Assembly (NCBI RefSeq): GCF_014838825.1
Contig: NZ_JACYMO010000005.1
Span: 1 to 64,000, forward strand
Source: Erwinia persicina
GTDB lineage: Bacteria; Pseudomonadota; Gammaproteobacteria; Enterobacterales; Enterobacteriaceae
DNA: 64,000 bases
Direction: 5' to 3'
The notes under the pieces were generated by a model. The model saw only the letters and a program-made list of their open reading frames with translations. It did not search any database and was not told the DNA's origin. Each line of letters begins with the position of its first letter. The stretch's first letter is position 1. A program made the translations under genes and the position numbers. Shown in pieces: positions 32,806 to 42,957 of the stretch.

Positions 32806-33593
32806 TTTGTGTCTGCTCCCCTAAAGGCGGCGTGGGTAAAACCACCATGGCGGCCAACCTCGCTCATGCCCTCGCGCGCGGCGGCAGCAAGGTGTTGGCG
32901 ATCGATTTTGACGTGCAGAACGCCCTGCGCCTGCACTTTGGCGTCCCGCTGGCCGACAGTCGCGGCTTTGTGGCGAAATCCGCTGAATCGTCTGACTGGA
33001 GCCAGTCTATTCTCACCACCGGTGGCAATATTTTTGTCCTGCCTTACGGGGAGGTAACCGAAGATCAGCGCGTGGCGTTTGAAGAGAATTTAACCCGGGA
33101 CCCGAATTTCCTCGCGCGCGGCCTGCACTCGGTGCTCAACTATCCGGGGCTGGTGATTATCGCTGATTTTCCTCCCGGTCCCGGTCCGGCGCTGAAAGCC
33201 ATGACGGCGCTGGCCGATATGCATTTAGTTGTCATGCTGGCAGACACGGCATCGCTGTCGCTGCTGCCGCAGATTGAAAATGAAAAAATGATTGGTGGTG
33301 CGCTGAATCACCGGGGGGGGCACTATTTTGTCCTCAATCAGAGCGACAGCCGCCGCAATATCAGCCGCGACGTCACCGCGTTTATGCAGCAGCGCCTGGG
33401 CGACAGGCTGATGGGCGTGGTGAATCGTGACGAGAGCGTGGCAGAAGCCAATGCGTCTCAGCAATCGATTTTCGATTTTAGCCCGGTCTCCGCGGCGGCC
33501 TTTGATATTGAGCTGATCGGTAAGCGTCTTGCGGCGTTGCTCAATATTAAAGTCGGTGATGGCGAAATGCATGCCCCGCTAAAGTCCCGTTAA
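32796..33593 (+). CDS. bcsQ: Cellulose synthase-associated ParA/MinD-like ATPase BcsQ (cluster I)
   Basis: This 265-residue SIMIBI ATPase has a full deviant Walker A, KGGVGKTT (Lys10 and Lys15), then IDFDVQN (Asp40 region) and a DFPPGPGPA switch. BcsQ supports assembly and polar placement of the synthase. The intact nucleotide motif contrasts with the degenerate one in the cluster II copy. It overlaps bcsO and is followed by a 95-bp gap before bcsA, the only sizeable gap inside this operon. Confidence 0.92.
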   Translation: MPLVCVCSPKGGVGKTTMAANLAHALARGGSKVLAIDFDVQNALRLHFGVPLADSRGFVAKSAESSDWSQSILTTGGNIFVLPYGEVTEDQRVAFEENLTRDPNFLARGLHSVLNYPGLVIIADFPPGPGPALKAMTALADMHLVVMLADTASLSLLPQIENEKMIGGALNHRGGHYFVLNQSDSRRNISRDVTAFMQQRLGDRLMGVVNRDESVAEANASQQSIFDFSPVSAAAFDIELIGKRLAALLNIKVGDGEMHAPLKSR

Positions 33594-33688
33594 CGGCTTA
33601 ATTGCCCCAGGCAGGGACGCCTGAAGACGCGTGGTCCGGTTATTTTGGGATTACCACGAATTATAACAATACGTATTCAGGATGACTT

Positions 33689-35788
33689 ATGAATAAAGTC
33701 ATGTTTTATCTTCTGCTGCTGATATTATCCCCCGTCGCAGCCGTCATCGTTATTACCCCGATGGATAGCTCAAAACAATATATTTTTGGCTTGATCTCGA
33801 TTGCTATTCTTTTTTTATTAGGCATCAGCAAAAGTAAAAAAATCTCTCTGGTAATGGTGGTCCTCTCTGCCATGATGTCCACGCGCTATATTTACTGGCG
33901 GGCGACGGAGACACTGCATTTTAATTCTGAAGTAGAGGCGATTCTCGGTATCGGATTATTTTTGGCCGAGCTGTATGTCTGGCTGATATTAATCCTCGGC
34001 TATCTGCAAACGTCATGGCCGCTGAAGCGCACCATTGAACCGCTGCCTGACGATGTCAGCCTGTGGCCCACCGTGGATGTTTACGTGCCCAGCTATAACG
34101 AAAGCCTGGACGTGGTCCGTGATACCGTGCTCGCCGCCCAGTGCATCGACTATCCGCGCGACAAGATAAAAATCTATCTGCTGGATGACGGCAAGCGCAG
34201 CGAGTTCGCCCGTTTTGCCGCTGACGTCGGTGTGGGCTACATCACCCGCGATGACAACCGTCATGCCAAGGCCGGTAACCTCAACCACGCGATGAAAATC
34301 ACCAAAGGTGAGCTGATCTGCGTGTTTGACTGCGATCACGTTGCTACCCGCACCTTCCTGCAGGCTACCGTGGGCGCGTTCCTGAAGGATGAGAAGCTGG
34401 CCCTGCTGCAGACGCCGCACTACTTCTATTCACCGGACCCGTTTGAGCGCAACCTGAAGGCCGCGCGTGAAATACCGAACGAAGGCGCCCTGTTCTACGG
34501 CCCGGTGCAGCAGGGAAATGATAACTGGAATGCCACCTTCTTCTGCGGTTCCTGTGCGGTGATCCGCCGTTCAGCCCTGGAAGAGATCGGCGGGTTTGCG
34601 GTGGAAACCGTAACCGAAGATGCCCACACCGCGCTGAAAATGCAGCGTCTGGGCTGGGGCTCTGCCTTCCTTGCTATCCCACTGGCGGCGGGCCTGGCGA
34701 CGGAACGCCTGGGTCTGCATATTGTACAGCGTACCCGCTGGGCGCGCGGAATGACCCAGATTTTCCGCGTCGATAACCCGCTGTTGGGTCGTGGCCTGAA
34801 ATGGCAGCAGCGCCTCTGCTACCTGAATGCCATGCTGCACTTCCAGTTTGGCCTGCCGCGCGTCGTCTTCCTGACCGCACCGCTGGCGTACCTGCTGTTT
34901 AACCTCAATATCATTCACTCGTCGGCCAGCCTGATCTTTGCCTACGTCCTGCCGCACCTGGTGATGTCCCTGTACGTCAACTCGCGAATGAATGGCCGCT
35001 TCCGCGCTACTTTCTGGGGAGAGATCTACGAAACCGTGATGGCCTTCCACCTGGTGATCCCGACCCTCCTGACGATGATTTCACCGAAGCACGGTAAATT
35101 TAACGTAACGGATAAAGGGGGCCTGCTGGACGTCGGCTTCTTTGACTTTAACATTGTGCGCCCGCACGTGATCTGCGCCCTGCTGTTACTGGTGGGGGTG
35201 GTCAGCGGGATTGTGCGGGCCACGGCACACGACTACTTCGGCGTGGATCCCTATGTGATTGCGCTAAACGTTGGCTGGGCCACCTTCAGCCTGATTATCC
35301 TGATGGCGGCCATCGCCGTGGCGCGTGAAACCAAACAGGTACGTAAAACCATTCGTATTGATGTCAATCTGCCAGTGGTGGTGCACTACGCCAGCGGGAT
35401 CTCATCACGCTCCAATACCGTCAACCTGTCGATGGGCGGGGCGCAGATCCAGGCACCGGACCAGCGTCATGAAAACGATGAGATTGAAGCGATAGATCTT
35501 ATCCTGCGGTCCGGGGCGATCTCCATTCCGGTGCAGATGATTGGTGCTGAAGATGGCGTTATCCGCCTGCAGTTTGATGAGATGCCACTGTCCCGCCGTC
35601 GTGAGCTGGTGCGCGTGGTACTGTCACGTGCCGATGCCTGGATCCAGCCGGAAGGGCCAAAAGATAAACCCCTGCGTTCGCTACTGAACATTATCCGTAC
35701 CGTTTTTGAGCTGTTCTGGCTGACATTCCAGGATCGGCGGGCAAGAAAAAAACAGCGCGCACGCGTGGAAGAGGACAGCGCAGTATGA
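33689..35788 (+). CDS. bcsA: Cellulose synthase catalytic subunit BcsA (cluster I)
   Basis: BcsA polymerises UDP-glucose to beta-1,4-glucan and pushes the chain through its own membrane channel. This 699-residue copy has four N-terminal membrane segments, a GT2 domain with LDDG, DCDH, TED (309-311) and QRTRW (347-351), further channel helices, and a C-terminal PilZ domain. The PilZ domain has RKTIR (552-556) and NLSMGG for c-di-GMP. It lacks the about 140-residue N-terminal extension of the cluster II copy and so resembles acetic-acid-bacterial BcsA in size. Its stop overlaps bcsB by four bases. Confidence 0.96.
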   Translation: MNKVMFYLLLLILSPVAAVIVITPMDSSKQYIFGLISIAILFLLGISKSKKISLVMVVLSAMMSTRYIYWRATETLHFNSEVEAILGIGLFLAELYVWLILILGYLQTSWPLKRTIEPLPDDVSLWPTVDVYVPSYNESLDVVRDTVLAAQCIDYPRDKIKIYLLDDGKRSEFARFAADVGVGYITRDDNRHAKAGNLNHAMKITKGELICVFDCDHVATRTFLQATVGAFLKDEKLALLQTPHYFYSPDPFERNLKAAREIPNEGALFYGPVQQGNDNWNATFFCGSCAVIRRSALEEIGGFAVETVTEDAHTALKMQRLGWGSAFLAIPLAAGLATERLGLHIVQRTRWARGMTQIFRVDNPLLGRGLKWQQRLCYLNAMLHFQFGLPRVVFLTAPLAYLLFNLNIIHSSASLIFAYVLPHLVMSLYVNSRMNGRFRATFWGEIYETVMAFHLVIPTLLTMISPKHGKFNVTDKGGLLDVGFFDFNIVRPHVICALLLLVGVVSGIVRATAHDYFGVDPYVIALNVGWATFSLIILMAAIAVARETKQVRKTIRIDVNLPVVVHYASGISSRSNTVNLSMGGAQIQAPDQRHENDEIEAIDLILRSGAISIPVQMIGAEDGVIRLQFDEMPLSRRRELVRVVLSRADAWIQPEGPKDKPLRSLLNIIRTVFELFWLTFQDRRARKKQRARVEEDSAV

Positions 35789-38427
35789 AGCCATTACTCC
35801 TCCGGGCATTGTGCCTGAGTACCTTGCTCACGCTGGGCACCGTGCAGGCCGATCCGGCCAGCGTCACCCGCGACAGCAGCGCGTTATCGGATATTCCGCC
35901 GCCGGCGGATACGGGTGCAGAAGTGACGTCGCCAGCGGCAGACGCCGCTGCTCCGGTGCAGACCGACGCTCCGGCCATGGCGACGGAAGCCCCGGACACT
36001 CCGGCGCAGGAGCCCGCTGTTTCCCAGCCGGCCAGTCCGGCACAGGAGCCTGCTGTCTCTCCGCCGGTGGAAACCTCTCAGCCGGCAGAAGGGCAGGCCG
36101 TAGCAAACGATCTGCCTGCCGGTGCGGTGGAAAACAGCCTGCCAGCGGGGGATGAAGCCGCGCTGCCGCCGGGCACCAACGAAGGCCTGCCTGCGGGTCT
36201 GCCGCCGCTGCCGGCCCCGGTCATGGACGAGGCCGCGCCTCAGCCTGCCGTATCGCTAAATCAGCCGCTTTCCAGCACGGTCAGCGTAGCGCAGATGGGG
36301 CAGAAGCAGGGGATCACCCTGACCGGCGGCCAGCTGCAGTCCGGCATCGTCTTCACCCTGCCAACCGATGAAGTGGTCACCAATGCCCGCCTGAACCTGT
36401 CGCTGAAAGTGTCCCAGGCGCTGGCGGCGCGGAATACGTCACTGCAGCTGATGCTGAACGGCCAGCCGCTGGGGACCCTGCCGCTGAGTGCCTCCGATCG
36501 CGCCAGCGAAGATTACCAGCTGGATATCCCGGCGGCGATGGTGGTGTCCAGCAATAACCTGAGCTTTAAAATCAACGATGCCGACCAGCTGCTGTGTGAG
36601 CGCGACAGTGCCCGGCAGTATCAGGTCACTATCCTGCCGAAGACCACGCTGGCGCTGGAGGGCCAGCAGCTGAACATGGGGACCAGCCTGCGCAACTTCC
36701 CGCGCCCGTTTATCGATCCACTGCGCATGAGTCCGGCCAGCGTCGCCATGACGTTCGGCGACAATATTACGCCGGGTGAAGTGAGCGCCGCGGCGATCCT
36801 CGCTTCCTGGATGGGGATTCAGGCAGACTATCGCGGCATCAGTTTCCCGGTATTACGTGGCGCGCTGCCCGAGAAGAACGGCGTGGTATTGGGCCATCCC
36901 GGTGAAAAAATCGGCAGCCTGACCCTGCCGGACAGCGACGGCCCCTCCCTGCAAATCGTTAATAACCCGGACAATCCGGTGTATAAGCTGCTGCTGGTGG
37001 TCGGGAAAACCGACGACGAGCTGCGTCAGGCCACCTGGCGTCTGCTGCAGCCGCTGGCGGTGGATGCGCCGTCGCTGGCCGTTGCCCCGCAGAGTATGCC
37101 GCTGCGCAAGCCGTACGATGCACCGCGCTGGATCAATACCGAGCGACCGGTGCGTCTCAGCGAGCTGCTGCGTAAGGATCAGAACCTGACCACCACGGGC
37201 CTCTGGCATGATGCGCTGCGCGTCAATTTCCGTGCAGCCCCCGACCTGTTCCTCTGGGACGGGGACAGCATTCCGGTACAGCTGAACTACCGCTTCCCAT
37301 CAGAAAGCTGGATTGATGAAGATAGCTCCCTGCTTAACGTCACGCTGAACGGGACTTTCCTGCGGAACCTGACGGTGAACAAGGTCGGGCTGCTGGAAAA
37401 TATCTGGCACCGCCTGGGCGGCGATGCGCGTCAGGAAAAATACACCCTGAAGCTGGATCCGTATCTGATTTACGGGGACAACCAGATGCAGCTCTACTTC
37501 AACATCAAGCCGAAGGCCAGCGCACCGTGCAGCGTGCTGACCAACAACAACATCAAGAGCCGGATTGAGGAGGATTCGTTTATCGACCTCAGCCATACCC
37601 GTCACTTTACGCTGCTGCCCAACCTCTCGTACTTTGTCGGGGCTTCTTTCCCGTTCTCGCGTCTGGCTGACTATTCGCAAACCCTGCTGATGCTGCCCCC
37701 GGTCCCGAGTAACGCGGAGATCAGCACCCTGCTGGATATGGCAGGCCGGTCGGGTAACGCCACCGGCGTTGCGCTAAGTCAGAACAGCGTGGTGTTTGGC
37801 ATCCCGGCCGCCGGTACGCTGCGCGGTCGCCTGGAAAACAGCGATATCCTCTCGGTGTCGACGCTGGCACAGGCCGGTTTCAACCGCGAGATGCTGTCCG
37901 ATTCCCCCTATGAGCTGAACAACCATACGCTGGGCGTCAAAGTGCCGAACATGCTGGATAACCTGCGTGGCTGGCTGACCGGTGACTGGTATCGCCAGAC
38001 GCTGGATGCGGACCGCTACTTATCATCCAATGAAGACTGGCGCGGTTTTATCAGCTACCGCTCGCCGTGGAACAGCAGCCGTCTGGTGGTGATGACCGTC
38101 GCGACCGATGATAACCAGCTGGCGCGCCTGCATAACGACATGACCTCATCGCGGATTAACGCCGGTATCCGGGGCGATACGGCGATCATTACCGATGAAA
38201 ACGGTATCCGCAGCTTCACCGTCGGGGCGCAGTTCCCCAGCGGCCAAATGCCGTGGTACATGATGGTCGTGTGGTATGCCAATCAGCATGCGGTACTGCT
38301 GGCGCTGCTTGCCCTGTGCTGCTCCGCGCTGGTCGGTCTGAGCGTTTATGTCCTGCTGAAACGTCATTCATGGCGTCGTCTGCATCCGCAGAATCACTCC
38401 CGTACCTCTGGCGAGAAGAAAGAATAA
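35785..38427 (+). CDS. bcsB: Cellulose synthase periplasmic subunit BcsB (cluster I)
   Basis: BcsB guides the nascent glucan across the periplasm and is anchored by one C-terminal helix. This 880-residue copy has a signal peptide (1-22), an unusual Pro/Ala-rich segment (about 23-160), then paired carbohydrate-binding and flavodoxin-like domains. The membrane anchor is at about 838-862 (VLLALLALCCSALVGLSVYVL). The N-terminal segment repeats PAQEPAVS at 73-80 and 85-92 and LPAG three times between 110 and 138. The cluster II copy lacks this stretch. Start overlaps bcsA (ATGA) and stop overlaps bcsC (TAATG), so all three are coupled. Confidence 0.95.
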   Translation: MKPLLLRALCLSTLLTLGTVQADPASVTRDSSALSDIPPPADTGAEVTSPAADAAAPVQTDAPAMATEAPDTPAQEPAVSQPASPAQEPAVSPPVETSQPAEGQAVANDLPAGAVENSLPAGDEAALPPGTNEGLPAGLPPLPAPVMDEAAPQPAVSLNQPLSSTVSVAQMGQKQGITLTGGQLQSGIVFTLPTDEVVTNARLNLSLKVSQALAARNTSLQLMLNGQPLGTLPLSASDRASEDYQLDIPAAMVVSSNNLSFKINDADQLLCERDSARQYQVTILPKTTLALEGQQLNMGTSLRNFPRPFIDPLRMSPASVAMTFGDNITPGEVSAAAILASWMGIQADYRGISFPVLRGALPEKNGVVLGHPGEKIGSLTLPDSDGPSLQIVNNPDNPVYKLLLVVGKTDDELRQATWRLLQPLAVDAPSLAVAPQSMPLRKPYDAPRWINTERPVRLSELLRKDQNLTTTGLWHDALRVNFRAAPDLFLWDGDSIPVQLNYRFPSESWIDEDSSLLNVTLNGTFLRNLTVNKVGLLENIWHRLGGDARQEKYTLKLDPYLIYGDNQMQLYFNIKPKASAPCSVLTNNNIKSRIEEDSFIDLSHTRHFTLLPNLSYFVGASFPFSRLADYSQTLLMLPPVPSNAEISTLLDMAGRSGNATGVALSQNSVVFGIPAAGTLRGRLENSDILSVSTLAQAGFNREMLSDSPYELNNHTLGVKVPNMLDNLRGWLTGDWYRQTLDADRYLSSNEDWRGFISYRSPWNSSRLVVMTVATDDNQLARLHNDMTSSRINAGIRGDTAIITDENGIRSFTVGAQFPSGQMPWYMMVVWYANQHAVLLALLALCCSALVGLSVYVLLKRHSWRRLHPQNHSRTSGEKKE

Positions 38428-41400
38428 TGAAAACAAAACTCACCCCTTTAACCGCCAGAATTCGTCACCGCTGGATGGCTGGCAGCGGCCTGGTGCTGTC
38501 GGTGATGGCCTTCCCGCTGTGGGCAGCAGAGAACAATCCGGCCATTCAGGCGCTGTTTGATCAGGCCAACTACTGGCATCAGAAAGCCCACGATGAGCTG
38601 GCGCGTGATGCACTGAATAAAGTGCTGATGGTGGACGGGAACAACGCCCAGGCGCTGTACCTGATGGCGCTGTGGTCTCAGCAGGGCGGGGACGGTGCCG
38701 ACGCGGCCAGATGGCGCGCGCGCCTGAGCCAGGTTTCTCCGCAGGACCCGCGCCTGTCGGAGCTGGACAAAGCCCGTCAGCTGCAAACCATCCCGGCGGC
38801 ACAGCTGGCTCTGGCCCGTCAGCAGGCGCGCAGCGGCAATACGGCGGCCGCCCTGCAGACCTGGCGCAACACCTTCAGCGGCAATACGCCACCGGCCAGC
38901 GTGGCGGCGGAGTATTACCTGACCATGGCCGGTGACCGCACTCTGCTGCCGCAGGCGGTGGACAACCTGCGGCAGTTCGCGGCGCAGCATCCACAGGATA
39001 CCGGCGCGAAGCTGGCGCTGGGCAAAGCCCTGACCTGGCAGGAAGCGACCCGACGTGAGGGGCTGCAAACGCTGGAGGGACTGGCGGGCGGTAATGCCGA
39101 TGCTGACCGTTCCCTGCGTCAGGCGCTGCTGTGGCTGGGGCCGCAGCCGGGCGATGCACCGCTGTATCAGAACTATCAGCAGCGTCATCCGCAGGATACG
39201 GCGGTGATGGATCACTTCCGTAAAAACGTCGGCGGCGCGGCCAAAGGTAAGGGCTTTAACGCCCTGAACAGCGGCGATGTCAGCGGCGCACAGACCGCCT
39301 TCGATCAGGTGCTGCAAACCAACCCGGAGGATGCCGACGCGCTGGCCGGCCTGGGCTATGTGGCACAGCGCAGCGGCGACTATGCCAGAGCGGCAGACTA
39401 TCTGGAGCGAGCAGCGAAGCTCGGCGGCAGCAATAGCGAACAGCGCCAGCAGCAGGCAACCGATGCCCGCTTCTACGGTCAGTTAGCCGCCGCCCAGCAG
39501 GCGATGAAATCCGGAGACAGCGCACAGGCCTTAAGCCTCAGCGCACCGTTAACCCAGGCGGCGGGCGAGAAAGGCGTGGCGGCGAAGCTGTTCCGTGCCG
39601 ACGTGCTGCGCCGTAACAATCAGCTGGATCAGGCCGCGCAGACCTACCGTGACGTGCTGTCCAGCGATGCCGCTAACCGTCCGGCGAAAGAGGGGTTGTT
39701 CTACGTGCTGCGACAGCAGGGCAATACTGCCGAAGCCAATACGCTACTGGCCTCCCTGCCCTCCAGCGTGCGAGAGGCGGTGACGCCGCGTCCGGTGGCG
39801 ACCAGTGAACCGGTGCGCCGTGACGCGAAGCAGGCGCTGGCGGCCGGCAACCCGCAGCGGGCTATTACGATCCTGCAGCAGGGTATGCAGCGTTTCCCGG
39901 CCGACGGCTGGCTGCGCCTTGACCTTGCCCGGATCTATCAGCAGCAGGGCAATACCGCAGCGGCGGCAGGCGTGATGCAGCCTGCTTTCCGCAACGGTGC
40001 CAGCAGTAATGAAGTGTATGCGGCCGCGCTGTTTGCCAGCGAAAGCGGGGCCTGGGGCCAGGCGCAGAGCCTGCTGTCACGCATTCCGGCCCGGAGTCAA
40101 AACGCAGAGATGCGCGCGCTGATCCAGCGTGTGAACTTCAACCAGCAGATGTCCGTGGCGCAGCAGTATCTGACCCAGGGCTCCAGTGCGGCGGCGGCCA
40201 ACACGCTGAAAGCGCTGGCGGCGAACCCGCCGCAGAACCCGGCGGATGCGGGTAACCTGGCGAAAGGCCTGGCGCAGGCGGGCGATATGACCACCGCGGT
40301 GGCGGTGGTGCGCGGCAATATGCAGCGCGGGGTACAGGGTAATGCCGGTGACTACGCGGCACAGGTGGCGGTACTGAATCAGGCGGGACTGGGCGGTGAA
40401 GCGCAGGCCTTCCTCAATAACCCGGAACTGCAGTCACGCAGCACCCGCGCCCAGCTGGCGGGGATCCGTAACGGCGGGGTAATTAATGAAGTGGATGACC
40501 TGCGTGAACGCAAACAGTACGCGGCGGCTTACGATAAGCTGATCGGCGCCCTGCAGAAAGATCCGCAGAATACCGACCTGATGTTTGCCATGGCCCGCCT
40601 GTACCAGTCCGGCAAGATGAACAAAGAAGCCGCGGTGGTGTACGACTACCTGATGACGCGCGATACCGAGACTCAGGACGCGCGCGAAGGGGCAATCAAC
40701 ACCGCGCTGGCGCTAAACGATGTGCCCAAAGCGCGCGCACTGGCCAGCGGCCTGCGCGGGGAACCGTCGCCGGAGCGCCTGCTGTTGCTGGCGCGGGTTT
40801 CCGAAGCGGAGGGGGACCATAATCAGGCCCTGAGCTACCTGCGCACCGCCAAAGGGAAGATGATCGGGCTGGACGGCAGTAGTGTCGGCAGCACCGCCGG
40901 CATTGGTGGGCTGACGCTGTCTGATAATCCGTTTATCAACCGCACCACCATGACGGTCCGCAAATCCCCGTCGGTGTATGGCAATACCATGCCGTGGCAG
41001 CAGGCGCCGGATGCGCGTGACTACCGCGAGATCGGGGGGGCCAGCGGGGGCCTGACGGTGGTTGGCGGTGGCTCAGAGGCCGCCCTCCAGCAGAATCAGA
41101 CGCTACATCAGATTGACACCATGATGGACGAGCTGGAGAAAGATACGGGCACCTGGATGCAGGGCGGTATTCAGATCCGTGGCCGCGACGGCGAGAACGG
41201 CCTGAGCAAACTGACCGAAGCCAAAGCGCCGCTGGTGTGGTCCAGCTCTCCGCTGGGCGATGCCCGCTTTGACTTCACCGTGACGCCAATGACCCTGAGC
41301 GCCGGCAGCGCCAGCGGTGATGCTTATCGCCGCCTTGGCACCGGAGCGGCCGGAGTCGCGGTCGCTAACCTCATCCAGAACATCAAAAATGAACAGACCA

Positions 41401-42482
41401 GCTACAGCGGACTGACCGCTGCCGAGAAAACGGTATTCGATGCGGCTAATCCGGGGGTGGGGGCTGCCCTGACCAACCTCACCGGTATTGATAGCGCCGA
41501 TTACAATCCGTTCACCAACAGCGGCCTGAGCAACTTACAGAGCCTGAATAACAATGCCACGCTGGCGAAATACCTCGCAGCCTCTTCGCGTAAGGTGAAT
41601 GTCGATACCGCATCGTCATCCTCGACCGACTCGCAGACGGCCTCCGGCGTGGAGCTGAACCTGGCGTTAAGCGGCGACAGCTACAAGATTGACCTCGGCA
41701 GTACGCCGCTCGGTCAGGATCTCAGTACGATGGTTGGCGGCGTGAAGTGGGCACCGAAGCTGACCGACTACCTGACGCTGATCCTCACGGGCGAACGCCG
41801 TGCGGTGACCGACAGCCTGCTTTCTTACGTCGGGGTGAAAGACAAGTACTCCGGGAAAAGCTGGGGCCGCGTCACTAAAAACGGCGGTAACGCCATGCTG
41901 AGCTACGACGACGGCGATGCCGGCTTCTATGTCGGCGCGGGAGGGTACAGCTATGTCGGGGAAAATGTGGCCAGTAACACTTCGTTAATGGGTAACGCCG
42001 GGGCCTATGTGCGTCCGTTCCACTTTACCGATCGCGAACTGAAAACCGGCATCAACATCAGCTGGATGGACTTCTCTAAGAACCTCAGCAACTTCAGCTA
42101 CGGTCAGGGGGGCTACTTCAGCCCGCAGAACTATATCAGCGTGTCGTTCCCGGTGGACTTCACCCAGACTTATGACGACCTGAGCGTAAAAGTGGGCGGT
42201 TCGGCGGGCTACCAGTCTTACACTCAGGATCGCAGCGCTTACTTCCCGAACAACAGCGATTACCAGTCACTGCTGGAAGATGCCGTAACGGCAGGCTATG
42301 CCAAAGAGGCGTACTTCAGCGGCGGCAGCAAGAGCGGTATCGGCTATAACCTGCACGCGGGTGCAGACTACAAGATTAACAAAGACGTCACCATCGGCGG
42401 TCAGTTGGGTTATGACACCTTTGGCGACTATAACGAAAGTACAGCGCAGCTCTACTTCCGCTACATGCTGGGAGGCAAATAA
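38427..42482 (+). CDS. bcsC: Cellulose export porin with TPR scaffold, BcsC (cluster I)
   Basis: BcsC carries glucan through the outer membrane. This 1351-residue copy has a signal peptide (about 1-32, ending LWA), an alpha-helical TPR region (about 40-830), a linker, and a 16-strand C-terminal barrel (about 930-1351). TPR units are recognisable, for example AALAGLGYVAQRSGDYARAADYLERA-like repeats. Roughly 110 residues (962-1072) are inserted between the first barrel strands, where the cluster II copy has about 35. I chose the ATG at 38427, directly coupled to the bcsB stop; the longer frame from 38253 overlaps bcsB without support. GGAGG near its end serves bcsD. Confidence 0.94.
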   Translation: MKTKLTPLTARIRHRWMAGSGLVLSVMAFPLWAAENNPAIQALFDQANYWHQKAHDELARDALNKVLMVDGNNAQALYLMALWSQQGGDGADAARWRARLSQVSPQDPRLSELDKARQLQTIPAAQLALARQQARSGNTAAALQTWRNTFSGNTPPASVAAEYYLTMAGDRTLLPQAVDNLRQFAAQHPQDTGAKLALGKALTWQEATRREGLQTLEGLAGGNADADRSLRQALLWLGPQPGDAPLYQNYQQRHPQDTAVMDHFRKNVGGAAKGKGFNALNSGDVSGAQTAFDQVLQTNPEDADALAGLGYVAQRSGDYARAADYLERAAKLGGSNSEQRQQQATDARFYGQLAAAQQAMKSGDSAQALSLSAPLTQAAGEKGVAAKLFRADVLRRNNQLDQAAQTYRDVLSSDAANRPAKEGLFYVLRQQGNTAEANTLLASLPSSVREAVTPRPVATSEPVRRDAKQALAAGNPQRAITILQQGMQRFPADGWLRLDLARIYQQQGNTAAAAGVMQPAFRNGASSNEVYAAALFASESGAWGQAQSLLSRIPARSQNAEMRALIQRVNFNQQMSVAQQYLTQGSSAAAANTLKALAANPPQNPADAGNLAKGLAQAGDMTTAVAVVRGNMQRGVQGNAGDYAAQVAVLNQAGLGGEAQAFLNNPELQSRSTRAQLAGIRNGGVINEVDDLRERKQYAAAYDKLIGALQKDPQNTDLMFAMARLYQSGKMNKEAAVVYDYLMTRDTETQDAREGAINTALALNDVPKARALASGLRGEPSPERLLLLARVSEAEGDHNQALSYLRTAKGKMIGLDGSSVGSTAGIGGLTLSDNPFINRTTMTVRKSPSVYGNTMPWQQAPDARDYREIGGASGGLTVVGGGSEAALQQNQTLHQIDTMMDELEKDTGTWMQGGIQIRGRDGENGLSKLTEAKAPLVWSSSPLGDARFDFTVTPMTLSAGSASGDAYRRLGTGAAGVAVANLIQNIKNEQTSYSGLTAAEKTVFDAANPGVGAALTNLTGIDSADYNPFTNSGLSNLQSLNNNATLAKYLAASSRKVNVDTASSSSTDSQTASGVELNLALSGDSYKIDLGSTPLGQDLSTMVGGVKWAPKLTDYLTLILTGERRAVTDSLLSYVGVKDKYSGKSWGRVTKNGGNAMLSYDDGDAGFYVGAGGYSYVGENVASNTSLMGNAGAYVRPFHFTDRELKTGINISWMDFSKNLSNFSYGQGGYFSPQNYISVSFPVDFTQTYDDLSVKVGGSAGYQSYTQDRSAYFPNNSDYQSLLEDAVTAGYAKEAYFSGGSKSGIGYNLHAGADYKINKDVTIGGQLGYDTFGDYNESTAQLYFRYMLGGK

Positions 42483-42484
42483 GC

Positions 42485-42949
42485 ATGAGTCACTTACAGG
42501 AACGCACCCTGCAGTATTATCGCCAGCAGCAGTATCAGCCGGGCTGGTTTGATCTGCTGAGCGTGTTGATCAACGGCATGCTGAATAACGCCGGTGAGCG
42601 CGAAAGTCAGGCGTTTTTACGCCAGATGGGCGACAGTCTCGCCAGTCGTTACCCGCTGGGCACGATCGCCACCGTCGCGGATCTGGAAGCGCAGATCAAT
42701 CAGGTGCTGGCGCGGTTTAACTGGGGATTTGTCGATCTGCAACCGACGGATACCGCGATCGTTATCGATCATCTGGCGCTGCCGCCGGGCGATGGTATTA
42801 TGCCGGATCGCCAGTGGCGTCTGGCGCTCGGTGCGGTTTTACTGGGCCTGTATGCCCGTTGGCTACGCAGTCAGGGAGGCGGTGAGAACGTCTCCCTGAC
42901 CTGTGAAGAGACCGGTGAAAGTTCACTGCGTTTCCACTACCAGAGTTGA
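42485..42949 (+). CDS. bcsD: Cellulose crystallisation subunit BcsD
   Basis: BcsD forms ring-shaped octamers that, in Gluconacetobacter, build a cytoplasmic scaffold aligning synthases so chains crystallise into ribbons. This 154-residue protein matches the family's length (156) and pattern: N-terminal helix [20 protein letters not shown], the [10 protein letters not shown] segment, and a hydrophobic [14 protein letters not shown] helix before the final strands. It has no signal peptide, in line with cytoplasmic action. GGAGG at the end of bcsC is its ribosome binding site. Presence of BcsD marks this operon as type I. Confidence 0.92.
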   Translation: MSHLQERTLQYYRQQQYQPGWFDLLSVLINGMLNNAGERESQAFLRQMGDSLASRYPLGTIATVADLEAQINQVLARFNWGFVDLQPTDTAIVIDHLALPPGDGIMPDRQWRLALGAVLLGLYARWLRSQGGGENVSLTCEETGESSLRFHYQS

Positions 42950-42957
42950 GGAATACC

